NCBI GenBank assembly: GCA_028386065.3
Contig: JAKUCV010001546.1
Coordinates: 1 to 64,000 of the forward strand
Length of the DNA: 64,000 nucleotides
Source: Turnera subulata
Taxonomy: Eukaryota > Streptophyta > Magnoliopsida > Malpighiales > Passifloraceae
Direction: 5' to 3'
Shown one piece after another: positions 47,731 to 59,800 of the stretch. Each line of letters opens with the position of its first letter. Position 1 is the first letter of the stretch. A model generated the notes under the pieces. The model worked only from the letters and a program-made list of their open reading frames with translations, made no database searches and was not told the origin of the DNA. The position numbers were made by a program, and so were the translations under genes.

Positions 47731-49164
47731 TAGAAAGGGATTTAGTTCAAATTAATTAAGCGAAAATCTGATTTTAGGAAGGTGGCATTTGTGAAGTACA
47801 GACTTGATCACTTCTGTGGTTTGTTTTAAGAATATCCACAGATATATCTACCGCAAATGATTCAAACCTTTAATAGGAAAATATCCGCAGACAATATTCC
47901 TAATAAATGTTAATCCTTGAAATTAATAAGAAACTTTAAAACACGAGTAACGTTTGTCGGGTCTTGTCTGTCTATTTTGAGGCAAAGTTACGTGATAATA
48001 TATATTTTTTTTTTGGTAGAAAGGGTGGCTCTAGGCCTTGTCTATTAATATCAATCAAGATTCAGGTATGAAGTGATAAAAAAAAAAAGGGGGGGCGTAT
48101 ATTCAATAGTAGATATAAACAAAGTGGGGTTATAATTTGGCATGTAATAATATGTATTCCAAAATGTTAGGAATCTTGTACTCCTTATAATTAGAGTAAA
48201 GAATTGATAACTTTTTCGAACAGAAAAGTTATGGTTTCACATTGGAATCTCATGTCTTTTAATCGGAAAATGTCAATCGCCCTTGAAATTATTATTCGTA
48301 GTTTCCAATATACAATAAAAAAACATATTGTTTATATTTAACGGTATTTATGATTATTGAGAATCTGCTTACACAAATTTCCATCTCAAACGTCAAAGTT
48401 ATATATGCCAATTATGTCTTTCTAAGATTGTAAGAAAAATAATAGACAAAGCAATCATGCATAAGTTCTATTATGGCAATATCATCGATAAAGATGTGTG
48501 GGCCGGGAATGCAATCCTAAATCTAACAAATTCCAAAAACTTGCAAATGGAAAACCAATCCAATATGTTTCCAAAAACTCTGATGTGATTTTAATGCAAA
48601 TCCCAAATCCATGTCAGGAAAAAAATCTTAGAGTCCCTAGTTGTATATTCGCTGTTATGCTATTATGGAAAAAAGAAAACTGTACGGAGGAATGAAAAAG
48701 GAGAAATTGCTCATTTGGCAAGTATATCTAGTATGCATGGGAATATATATAGCAAGTAAATCTTACTAACCCCACCGCCATTGTTATATAGAAAAGATGC
48801 AATTTATTTCAACTCGCTTCACATCCTCTTCAGTGGTTGTTGGTGGAAAAACAATGATTTATATTTCATTTAAAATAACTGTAATACCATGTACTAATCC
48901 GCATCTCATCTAGAAACATTGAATTTGAATGTTCTTTGAAACCCTAAACTAGAAACTAAAACACAGATTCCATCTTTGCAAACAAAATGATACCGCTTCC
49001 AAAAACACGCCCTTTTACTCCCTAAACCCACTTCACGAACCCCAAAAATTCTTCCCTCTCCACCTCTATATATACCCTCCCCAATACAATACTACACTTC
49101 ATTCAATATCAGTAATCACTTATTATTACATACATTTACTCAAGTTTTTCCAACAAACGTCTCC
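47731..49164. other. Intergenic; promoter of the 49165 gene; possible LINE 3' end
   Basis: At 48003-48070 a T run followed by GGTAGAAAGGGTGGCTCTAG resembles, on the minus strand, the end of the retroposon at 51171 (CCTTACC then A run), so a second truncated copy is possible. A TATATATA box at 49067 lies 98 bp before the next start codon. The 65-codon frame at 48498 has no motif. Confidence 0.45.
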
Positions 49165-50401
49165 ATGGCTTCTCCTGTGGATTCTACTCCTTCTTTCATG
49201 AATCCCATGGTAACCAACGAGGAGTTCAAAGCCTTTCACAAGATAGACCGCTCTCTTTATTCCAGGCTTGTTATCAAAATCGGCCGTGACCCAGCAGAGT
49301 CCATGATAATCATGGCCTTATGGATTTGGCTGGAACGGGAAGGACATTGTGATGACATGGTGTTCAACATGTTGTCGCTTCCCGACAACCTTATCAACTT
49401 ATTTGCAGACGAAGCCGTTGTTTGTCTCAACTGCGCAGAGAGTGAGCGTTTCCGCTTCACAACCGACCACATCTATGTCCCATTGCTTTACAGTGTCACC
49501 AAGACAAGACTCAACGTGCGGTTCTTCTACGACAACCGCGTCGCTGTTATTGCAGCGGTGACGAAGATTGTCCATGAGGTTTGCGGGAGAGCCTTTCAAG
49601 ATATATCGCAGTATGTAATGAGAACGAAGAAGAGATCATCGTCATCAGTCGGCGAAACAAGCAAATCCCAGAATGTGCAAGGAGGAGGAGGAGTACAAGA
49701 AGGGATGAATTCAGTTAACCCTAACCCTACTCCTCAGAATCAAAATCCTGAAGGGTCAGTGCCTGTGATGCACTATGACCCTGCAGAATTGTATATGGAC
49801 CCTATCATGAACGAAGCGGCTGGTGGTCACCTGCAGCATGGTCCCTATGATCCTTTGGTTCATAGACAAGCCGAGATTGCTGATGCGTTTAGTCATATAA
49901 AGATTAGTGATGCAGCGGAAGAGAATTTTGTGCCGGAGCATGATAGGACTATTTTCTTGACATTCTCTAAAGGGTACCCCATCTCTGAAGATGAAGTTAG
50001 AGCCTTCTTCACTGGGTAATAAATCTCTCTTTTTCCTCGAATCTGTGTTTGTGCTTGGGTGTGTGTGTGTATATATATGCCATGTTCCTGTTTGTAAGGT
50101 CGACTAATCTTGCTACGTCTGTTGTTTGTTTTTTCTTTGTCTCTGTGGCTGTAGGAAAAATGGAAATTGCATCGAAAAGATTTACATGGAAGAAGTTTCG
50201 GCAGAGGAGCAGCCACTGTATGCACTTATGGTCGTCCATACTCCTGCGCTTATTCATGCCATCCTCGAGGGGAAGAGCAAAGCAAAGTTCACCATCAATG
50301 GGAAGCATGTTTGGGCCAGGAAATTTATTCCTAAGAATCCTAGATTGGTGAATTCATCATCATCTTCGGCCTCACAGCCAACTTCACCTGCGGCTCCATA
50401 A
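49165..50401 (+). CDS. Plant-specific protein with C-terminal RRM-like domain
   Basis: Two exons (49165-50015, 50155-50401) give 365 residues. The N-terminal 150 residues (FKAFHKIDRSLYSRLVIKIG, MIIMALWIWLEREG, AVVCLNCAESERFRF) form a helical module seen in a family of plant proteins of unknown function. A Ser/Gln/Asn-rich linker follows (about 150-255). Residues 258-345 read DRTIFLTFSKGYPISEDEVR, KNGNCIEKIYMEE, ALMVVHTPALIHAILEGKSK and HVWARKFIPK. The order of strands and helices, with FLTF and the last W.RKF, is that of a degenerate RRM. The splice keeps the frame (Thr-Gly-Lys). RNA binding is plausible but not proven. Runs of Ser end the protein. It has a good TATA box and a short leader. 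Confidence 0.85.
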
Positions 50402-51151
50402 GTTTAATTGGGTTATGTTTTGTGTTGTGTTGTGGATGATAGGAAGTGTACTAGTATGCATTTTTTTGTAGTGATTTGGCATGAAGTGAAGTAGTGACAG
50501 CGTGTACTATGTTTGAAATATTTGTAATTCACATTATTTCTATGATTTTGTTCGAAACATTATCGCACTATATCTTAATTTCTTATGAGTTCCAACTTTA
50601 AACACACTCAGACTATGGCAAAATTTTCCTCCTGTGAATACCTACTATATTAATTTAGATCCCGGCCCATAAATATGAAAGTTCAGTCACCATTCTCCTA
50701 TTCCTGAAACGGCGCAATGTTATGGTCCAACTCAAATGACTGAGTTGCCTTGATATACACTAAAATATGCTGCGAAAAAGTGAAAATAAGTTACAGAAGA
50801 TATCATCAGTACAAATTATATGATCATATGGATAAACACAAGTATAACACTTTCATTAAAAATGTTGAATTACGTTACAATCCATATGGGTGTGAACAGG
50901 AAATGATTCATTATTTAAAATATAAGCATTGATGCCACTTAGGAAAGCTCAATCTCTTCCTTATATGTCAACGTAATTTTGCAAGTCCAGATACCGAACG
51001 GATCCAATCTGGACCTGACGATATTGTTGTGGAAACTTGTTGTTGTTGGTAACTTGCGCGGTAGCAACTCTTGGGATTAACATGTGTTTCAACTCTAATT
51101 TCTTCTTTTTTATTTCTAAAGCACATATAGTTCACGTGTATCCAACGGTCT
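50402..51151. other. Gene-free 3' flank
   Basis: 3' end of the RRM-like gene, then AT-rich sequence. No recognisable coding or repeat structure; the 60-codon frame at 50750 is not supported. Confidence 0.45.
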
Positions 51152-51538
51152 ACTGTGTGTTTGTTCCTTTTTTTTTTTTTTTTTGGTAAGGAGGGGCTTA
51201 ACGCCTACATTAACTTAAATAATAGTTACAATCCTGGAGTCATTAGCTCCAATCAAGTCTTTGGACAAAAGAGGTCTAATCTGTGAACAAGTCACAGTGT
51301 ATCTATCTGTATAACCAACCATTCCAACGCCTTTATTAGCGTAAAAATCATTACAAACATTAGTTTCCCTTAGGTGTGCATAATTTCAACATACCAGTCT
51401 TTCCGCCTCAAATCGGCAATCCGTCTGCAGAGTATACTCAAGTCAAGTCATTAGTATACTTGGGTTCCTGCAAAAATAGAGAAACAGCAGCAGAGGAATC
51501 CACCTCCACCTCCAACTCCACTGTGTGTTTGTTCCTTT
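51152..51538 (-). mobile_element. Retroposon, 349 bp, with perfect 19-bp target-site duplication
   Basis: ACTGTGTGTTTGTTCCTTT occurs at 51152-51170 and 51520-51538. Between them (51171-51519) lies an insert whose plus-strand left end is a long T run, so it was inserted on the minus strand with an A tail after CTCCTTACC. The minus-strand 5' end is GC-richer (GGAGTTGGAGGTGGAGG). I see no pol III A/B boxes, so it is either a 5'-truncated LINE or a processed transcript rather than a SINE. The identical duplications imply a young insertion. Confidence 0.85.
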
Positions 51539-51852
51539 GTTAGCAATTAGCATCCAGTTTTTCTTTGGTAGCGTCCAACTTTCATTTTCCGACTTTAAAA
51601 TAACGAACTTGGTATTGCTGATAACGATCATGAAAATAGATCCACTCATTGCCAACACTGATATTCGGCTAGCCCAAATCGATATCATTTCTGGAAAATT
51701 CTCCTCGGTGACGTAACTAAAAGTATTTACAAGAAACAAAATCCAAGGCAATTGGTGGATCAAAATGTACAACGAATGCCAGCCTTTACTATGAACATTG
51801 CAAGTATTGAGTGAGACTACTCGTGTATCATTGGTTGTTGATGCTAAAAGAT

Positions 51853-54497
51853 CTAGAGGAACTTAAATCCTGACCTCGTAGCCAGGTCAAAAACTGAGAT
51901 AATGATTTCAACGCTAATCAATACGATGATGAGCCATTCCAAAAAGTCTGATTTCCTGTTTTGCAGAATCTCCTGAAGAAAGCGAATATTATGCTGCACA
52001 CATCACAAAGAAGAAATGTAAGCAGGGGTCAAAAATGTTTTAGCAATAGTAGGGAGATTACAACCAAACCAATTTCCAATAACAAGAAGAATACCTCCAC
52101 AAATTTCAATTTAAAATCAAGACTGGCAAATCGCTGAGTTAGTTCAAATTCATCTCTGAGATACTCCCATATCTGAGCATATTTTGCATCTTTCCAAGCG
52201 ATGTCAGATCTGTAAAAACCAAAAAATTTTGAAGCCATGAGACGCACATTGCAAATGAAACATTACAACAGCTAAAAAAGACACCATCAAAGAGACCGAA
52301 GGAACTAATTAGCAAAGCTAACTGTTCTTCTGCACAGTTAAACTGCACTACTATTCTTAACCTCACAATCATGATAAAAACAAAAGGTAGCACCTTGAAA
52401 ACATTTACCTCTCAAAAAGTCCTAGCTTAAGAATCACATCAGCAAGATTAGAATTTGCTTTTCCCACTATCTGAAAGAGCTTTTTGCGATCCATTGTAAA
52501 TGTTCCAGTTTTTTCCATGGCACGATTTATGTCAGTAAACTCAGCAACCATACCATCAACCTGAGAAAGAAAATAGGTTAAGTTAAGCAAGAAACTTGCA
52601 ACAGCATAAGCGATTCAGAGATGACATGGCACATACCTGACGTCCATAGTAGTCAAGAGCTATGCTCTGACCAAGAACACTGCCAATTGTACGGATCCCA
52701 TCAATGTTTAAGAACTGCAGCATCAAATAATCCAACCCACCTTGCATCCATGTGGTTGAAGTCGGCTTCTCCCTAACCTCATACTCTTCATATTGTGCAT
52801 TAGAGAGTCAAGTTTTTAAAGAAGTTGGAGACTCCAAATGTGGTATTGTCATCATAAAGGACATATGGAAAACAATACAGAGTAGCACAACAATATTTGG
52901 TCAAGGAATAGTATTAAAAAATTTCATTTGCTCAATTGAAGAAATATAAAAAGATCCATATCCCAGCAACACATCCGTGCAAAACATATAAGCAATACGG
53001 TATGCTGCTAGCTAATTGTTTGAGTCAATTATCTGCTTGTAAGAAAATAACACTTACATAAATGAAGACTGGAAAACATTAGCAACACTCAAAATCATGT
53101 TTTCCACTGAAGGATTCTGTGCATCATGCTTATATAACCTAACAAACAGATAGGAAACAGTGTAGTAAACCCATTATCTACAACTTGCAGTCGAGCTAGT
53201 TAGGTATTACATCTAGCTTGAATGCCAATCAATACTAGGAAATGATGCATAGATGCTGACGGTAAATGCTACCTACAACAACCAATGCCAAGAGGTGATT
53301 CATGAAATTCCAACAGTATCATAATAGAATTGGTGAACCGAGAGCAGAACTGCTATCCTTCACACCTTCCCTTCTCTATTTTCTTCAACATATGCTTGAC
53401 AATCGGAAAATATCTTTAAATCGTTTACAAACTTTTAGCCCAATCCTCCCAGTGTAGGCGATCCTACAACTGAAAACAATTCCCTACTTCCTCACTACAG
53501 AACTTTAGATGCATTCAATATCTTAGTCTACTCTGGCCAGGCAATGAAACAAAAATGATAATTAACAGGGTCAAGAACTTAGAATTACGCTTGTTCATGA
53601 ATTGCTTTACTGATATAAATTACTTAAACGCTTACTAACCATCTTTCCTCATTTCGGGGAGCAGCCCTGAAGCATGCCTCCTGACAATGTTCAAATAATC
53701 ATCAACCTGATGATCGCGGACATTAAACAAGACAATGGACCCATACTGAAACACCACCATGTAACAGCAATCACTCCCGCTTATATAACTCCCAATACCC
53801 TGAACAACCGGCTCCAAAAAGAAAAAAAACTACCATCAGTAAATCCTCTCTTATAAGGCAAAATGCCGCCAAACTCCTCACACCCACGAGAAATGGAACT
53901 TACACTTGCTTGCGATAACTTCCCAAACTGTAGAACAACGTAATTAGTCATTCGCGAAGTTGGAGGGATGAAATTGGACTTGTTCACCTCCACCAAGCTC
54001 TTCAAGTCCACACTACAAACACCACCAACAACAACAAAAATTTAAACTAAAGTACAGCGAAAATTAACTAAAAGCTAAGAACTAAAAGAGGAAATGGGAT
54101 GAAAGGAGACCGACCTGGTGGAGAAGAAGAAAGCGCGGACGGGGATGAAGGGCCTGGGGTCATTCTGCGCAACGCCGCCGGGGTTGGGGCCGTCGTCGAG
54201 CTCGGAGCAGGAGATGGGCTCGGTCCAGTCGACGGAAGGGTGGGGCGGGGCGGCGGCGGAGGAGGAGGAGGAGGAGAAGGAAGAGATGCACCTGACGGCG
54301 ATGAGGGAGGTGGAGGAGACGAGGCGGCCGGAGGGGACGTTGCTGCGGCGGGCGAAGGCGAGGATGGGGGGCAGGGAGCGGGGATTGGCGGCGGAGGAGG
54401 AGAAAGCTAGGGTTTTGGGGAGAATTGAAGGAGAAGTGAAGAGAGTGGTTGGCTGTGCGACGAGGATTGTACGCAGCGGGAGACGAGTCCGCCACAT
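51853..54497 (-). CDS. DUF155/RMND1-family protein (RETARDED ROOT GROWTH-like)
   Basis: Seven exons (54115-54497, 53904-54012, 53640-53799, 52637-52785, 52409-52560, 52095-52209, 51853-51993) join in phase to 402 residues. The first 60-100 residues are Arg/Ser-rich and lack acidic residues (MWRTRLPLRTILVAQPT), a mitochondrial or plastid transit peptide. Then come IPVRAFFFSTRSVDLKSL, FIPPTSRMTNYVVLQFG, MVVFQYGSIVLFNV, IVRRHASGLLPEMRKDEYEV, IRTIGSVLGQSIALDYY, TGTFTMDRKKLFQIVGKANS and LKLGLFERSDIAWKDAKYAQ. These match the sporulation-RMD1/DUF155 family and the plant proteins RRG/RRL. One membrane helix near 374-395 (FLEWLIIVLISVEIIISVF) precedes the C-terminus. Relatives act in organelle translation or fission; in Arabidopsis RRG is needed for root meristem growth. 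Confidence 0.94.
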
Positions 54498-54870
54498 CTC
54501 TGTTGTTGCTTGACGTGAAGGATTTTGGCGTTTTGGGGTTTTTTATTGGTGAAGAGAAGAAGAAGAAGAAGAAGAAGAAGAAGCGAGGGAGGAAAATGGT
54601 ATAATACGATTTTTTAGTATTAGCGTGGTTTTGCTTTGTTGTTATTGGGGGTTTAAGGTTAAAAACCCCGAATTAGGAGGGTTTTTGAGATTTATAAGAT
54701 TGGGTTTTAGGATTTAAGGGAGGCCCAATTGAATCTGGGTATGGCCCAGCAATGTGGCTTATGTATGGAAGTAAAACTGGGCCCGCGTGGTGCTTCAGTC
54801 TTTTGGGCATGCTACATCAAAATAATTGTCCAATGGGCTCAAACACTATTCCTGTATCAGGCGGACTCGG
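54498..54870 (-). promoter_or_regulatory. Promoter of the DUF155 gene, with GAA microsatellite
   Basis: A GAA trinucleotide run lies at 54551-54584, in the leader. Further upstream are AGGCCCAATTG (54720), ATGGCCCAGC (54742) and TGGGCCCGCG (54778), i.e. site II type motifs, consistent with an organelle-protein gene. Confidence 0.55.
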
Positions 54871-55889
54871 ATTAATTTGGATTCCCTAATTATTATTATG
54901 GTGTTGTGTTCTTAAGATTAAAGTAAAAATTTTCAGGTTGGAGTCTCAATTAAAAAAAAAAAAAAAAGACGATAGTTAGCAGTCTCTATCGAGGGACTGT
55001 TTTTCTTTTAGCATGGGGGACTTTGCTAGTCGCATTATTAATTAGGTCGGAAAGTGAGTTGGGCGGCTTATGTATGTGAAATTCCCTCTTGCTGCAGCCA
55101 AGCTGGACTAAGACCAGTTCGTTTCCTTAAAATCTTTTAAAAGACAGGGAAAAAAAAAAAATCATAGGATCGGCCCTCTATAGACTCGAATGGTCATAAC
55201 AGTAGCCGTCAGGAAATTTTCAGTGCCGGTCAGTCAGTCCACCAAATAATGCAAAGAAAAACAATACGGCCATCTACATCCATACAACCCAAAAGACTAG
55301 CACCACTCACTCAGTCCACCAAATAATTCAAGAAAAAACAATATGGCCATTTACATCCGTACTTGGTTTTTGTCAAAGTATCCTAGTATGCAAACATTAA
55401 TGCCATTCCTTCCCAGATCCAGCCAGAATCGTTCAAACATTATTGCCATTTGCCTGCCTACATGGTGCACATGCGTCGACTAAGGTAACTTTGAGGAGAA
55501 AAAGAACAACGTCGTATCAAACTGTGATTGCTGTTGTTAAGAAAATAATTCTTGTTGGGCGATACATTAGCATCTCTTTCCCCTTAACCAGATTTATACC
55601 TTTTCAACTCGGTTGGTAAGTGTGTTAATCAGATCAGATGATTAATGCTAAACCAAGTCCCTTGTAGGTTTTTCTGTTTACTCATTGAAATATAACATGC
55701 CTCTCCATATAAAAAGATTTAAATTGCTTAAATCACAGAAGGAGAAGCAAGCTTAAATTTTTGTCCAAGAAGCAGACATGATATTGTTCATAGTTCATAC
55801 ATGAGCTGTGACTTCCAATCATGCTTTCTTACTAACGAACATATATAACCCGGATTAATTGTCTTACCTACTGTATTCTTACAATGACA
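54871..55889. repeat. Gene-free, with 77-bp diverged tandem repeat
   Basis: CAGTCCACCAAATAAT followed by AAAACAATA(C/T)GGCCAT appears at 55235 and 55312, a 77-bp diverged tandem pair. The rest has A runs (54952) and no coding motifs. Confidence 0.6.
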
Positions 55890-56117
55890 AGCATACATGC
55901 AATGATGCCAACGAGGGTTGGATCAGTTGGTTGAGGTTCAGCAAACACTCCCATTAAGTTGAGGGTTCGAACCTCACCGACCGTCTCTCTTGGTGGGTAA
56001 TCTGTAAATACCACTGTAAGCGCCCGTTGGGCTCGGTGGTTTGCCCTGGCCCTGGACTGGGAGAGCCTCCCTTAACCTAAACTTTTTTCTACAAAAAAAA
56101 AGCATACATGCAATGAT
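55890..56117 (+). mobile_element. SINE with A and B boxes and 17-bp target-site duplication
   Basis: The body 55907-56100 begins GCCAACGAGGGTTGGATCAG, with an A-box-like TGGATCAGTTGGTTGAGG (55919) and a B-box GGGTTCGAACCTC (55965). It ends in a short A run after TTTTTTCTAC. AGCATACATGCAATGAT stands on both sides (55890-55906 and 56101-56117). The tRNA-like head, A tail and perfect duplication define a SINE of about 194 bp. The copy at 30839 shares the head. The short length and intact duplication suggest a fairly recent insertion. Confidence 0.93.
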
Positions 56118-56879
56118 AGAGAAGATATTATCCATCCAAGTACAAAAAAATGTGGAGTATATGCGACTTGAGGAAGTTGAAACCAAGGCACAGCCAACCG
56201 AATGGATGCAATTTTGGGGGCTGAATTTTATAATGCCAACTCAATAATTTGGGTATATACCCCGGGGGCCAATGACCAAATATGGATGGAAATACGTTCC
56301 AATCATAGACACCTCTAGTTGCTTGTAATTATATATTTATATACAGTTGGTTTGACTTAGTGTTCCTTGTATGTCATCCAGTAGTAATAAACTAATATAT
56401 AAAAAAAAATGTGCATCGTCAGCGCCACTTGAGTCATAATCATCGAGAATTTGGAGTTTGGACAATATTCGATATTAGTAATCACCAAGCAATTGAACAG
56501 CAATTAAGATCTAATGGGGTATCATGCAACGTATAATTCCATTTTTTATTGAACATTGCGTATTGTCTAACAACAAAGATCTTAAACGGCAAGGAGCAGC
56601 CACAGACATGAAGGTACAAGTTTGAGCCACACCTCATGCAAAAGTTATCACTGTAAATTGTTTTTGATCTTTTCTCAGGGTTGAAGTTCTTACTGATAAA
56701 GCTTTTTTACATCAATCTTGATTACAGACAGTAGGCAAATCTATGCCTCCAATTAAATCAAATGCTTGGAATGGAAAAAAAATTCAGCAATTCTCTACAT
56801 TCTAATTGTACAGTTTGATTTTCCTGGTTATCATCATCAAAAGTATTTGAAATGCATAATGACAAAGGCATTCAAGGTC
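56118..56879. other. 3' flank of the AP2/TOE gene
   Basis: AT-rich, no coding motifs. It must contain the polyadenylation region of the minus-strand AP2 gene, whose exact end I cannot fix. Confidence 0.45.
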
Positions 56880-59800
56880 TTATATCATCTCCTGAAATTG
56901 GAGCACAAAGAGAGGTGATCGATAATGGTGGATGCCGTGGTTATAATAAGGCACACAGACTAATATTGTACACAAGGTTCTGTGGCTTAAAATGGAATGT
57001 AGCATGTAGAGGCAGTCACTTGTGGAATTTGAACCGAATCCTGATGATGCTGCAAAATAAATATATTTGGGAATGCTGTGACATATTTTTTTTTGCTGTG
57101 TTATTATCCATGGCCAGCTTGTGAATTGCCACGAGGAAATAGCTTCAATCCGCTTCTCTGCAGCCATTTCTTATCAAGTATTAGACTCAAACTACTTAGT
57201 AGAATGTGCATCTTTCATATATTAGTGCTCAGTTCAGCTAAAGATAGTTGGAATTCAAGAGAAAGAAACATATGAATTAATCCACTGATTCCATTCCATT
57301 ACATCCGATTACCTCCAACAAAACATGCCGGTAGTTACAATGTCAGTGTATTTGTTGATAAGATTATATTCCCAAGATATGTAAAAGTCTTACAATGCAG
57401 CAGACATCAATTTACATAGTGTTGGCTTGTCATTTCAATGTGGACTTCCAAAAAAAGAAAAAACAATTACAGGCCAAAAGGTTCCTAAAGGTATTCTTGC
57501 AGTCTTGCCCATATCAGTCCGGTCATTGTTCAATGCAGTTCATATTTATGGAGAAAGCAAAAGGAGGACCAGCCTAAGTTTCACTACAGAAAGATTAGTA
57601 GAATTAGAAAGATTTTTCAGGCAAGAAGATTCAACTTGTAACATGCAAATCTAGTTTTCTTTTTCTAAGCTGAGGTAAAAAGAGCACAAAGAGAATAAAT
57701 AAGAGAAGTATGTACCTCATAGCTGGATAATATACCAGGGTATATGCCAGAAAATGTTGGGAGGTTCTTTGATGCCATTGGCAGACCATGAAGTGTGTGC
57801 ATACCCATAGGAGTGGCAGGAGTGCTCTCAATCTTTCACAGGCAAAAGGGGCCATCAGTTAGCAACAACGATATTACAAGCACTTGCAGATGAGAAAAGA
57901 CTAATAACAGCCAATGTGCGAATGATAATGCACTAGAATTTTTTCAAACAGTGAAGAAAAGCAGTAAATATCAGGCATCTGGGATAGAATAATACCACTG
58001 GTCTCCCTTTTCTGGGCATTTCATAAGCAGCATGAAGTCTGTGGCAGTCTACTCTTTGGTCATTCCCTTCTGGACCATTTGATTTTACAGAAATTCCAAG
58101 GCTCAAATCAAGATTGTGGCCACTTCCTGCAATTACATTTATCAGGAAATTCACTTTATAGTTATCTATGAACCAAATAAGTCATTTATGTTACATGACA
58201 AAAATAATGCAATGTCCTAGTACCTCCACCATTTGAATCCGAAAATATCTCTCTTTTGTAAATGCCAGGCTCAAAATTAGTGACTGCCTCCCTTCCGTTG
58301 CATTCAATGGCTGCCTTGTCATAAGCCCTGGATTGAGAAATTAAAAGTTGAATTACTAGTCGGGCATCACAAAGGCATCTTGAAAGAAAAAATTTAGAAG
58401 TATAGTAATTCAAGATCATAAGGACCTTGCAGCTTCTACTTCGCTGTCGAATAATCCAAGATAAATATACCTGATAATAACCAGACATAGGATTGCCTGA
58501 GAAAGTTTCTCTTTCAAAAAGCTATCCACTTATGTTTCACTTCCGTTTACAAGTTCCAAAGAATCTAATTGACAAGTGTTGTATACACAATGTATGCCGA
58601 GTTTTACTAGCTTCTAACAACCACATCAAACCCTAGCATAATATCACAACAAAAAACACTTCACTTGACTCTAAAATCTAAGGTATTCTTACTTCTTCCC
58701 AAGGAATTGCCCCATTCGAGCTTCCCATCTACCACATTTGTGTAGACTTACACCTCTGTATTTTGAGGTACCACGAGAGAATCCAGTGCTTTGGCGACGG
58801 AGAATTTGAACAAATTCTTCTTTACTCAAGTTTTTCATCTGCACACATCAATATCGAGGGCAGCAATTAATATGCATAACAACCCACAAAGAGGAAGAAG
58901 AAAAGACAGAAGAAGGGGAAGGATAAGGATAAGGATAAACGCAAAATTAAACTGAAGACAAGAATTATTGCTAGTATTTAACATACAAAATTTGATATTC
59001 TAGCAAAATAAGCCTCACCTGCTTCATATCTTCGTCATAATCACTCAAGGTAAAGTTGATATCTGCATCTACTCCTCGGAACTTGATTGCTGCTCGATCA
59101 TATGCCCTGAATAAAGGAATAAGACCCTAATTTAGTAAGACCTGAACTTGTTTAGAAAAGGAAAGATTGTGCAACATAAAATACTAGTTCTTTTCTTCCC
59201 ATTCAAAAAGAGGGGCGTTAAGGAAGAAAGCAGAAAAAGTTCATTACCTTGCAGCAGCATGAGCAGTGTCAAATCCACCTGGTAAAAGACAAAAGAAAGC
59301 AATTATGAAAAGCTGTCAAAGTACATTAAAGAAAACGCTCCAGTATTATCTTGTTGCTGGTAAAAGATTTTGAGTCCCCCAAGAGATAATCCCTCTTCTA
59401 ACTACTCACCTAAATAGACTTGCTTCCCACAATCCCTGCACATCAGAATGAAAGGAATTGAATGAATTAAGCAAGGTCTTAAAAAAATATATCATTGAAT
59501 ATCAATTAACAAGCTCCAATTAGAAATTAACACACAGGAGTAAATTTTTCTCCTTCTTTTCACTTTTTTTTTTATCTTTTTTGAATGAAAAACCACACGA
59601 GGAAATTCCAGGTGCACTAACCAAATATGTGACTCCCATCTTCCAGTTCTCCTGTAAAAAGTTACTCCTCTATACTGTGAGCTTCTAGACCTGGGTCCTC
59701 TCCTACTCTTCCTCACCTGCTGCTGCTTCTGTTGCACAATTCTCAGCTCAGCCTCACCGCCAGATTCCATCTGTGATAGTTCCAGCCACTGAGGCCTTGT

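Noticed and set aside
54099..54513. Glu/Gly-rich plus-strand frames at the DUF155 first exon
   Set aside because: They are antisense to the transit peptide coding region, whose splice phase and family match support the minus strand.
55907..55985. tRNA gene
   Set aside because: Only the internal promoter boxes are tRNA-like; no cloverleaf can be formed and the unit has a tail and target-site duplication, so it is a SINE.
57070..57100. Acceptor at 57092 (TCACAG|CATTCCC) for the last AP2 exon
   Set aside because: It is out of phase with AASSGF and stops soon after; the acceptor at 57156 keeps phase and the family-like text [10 protein letters not shown].
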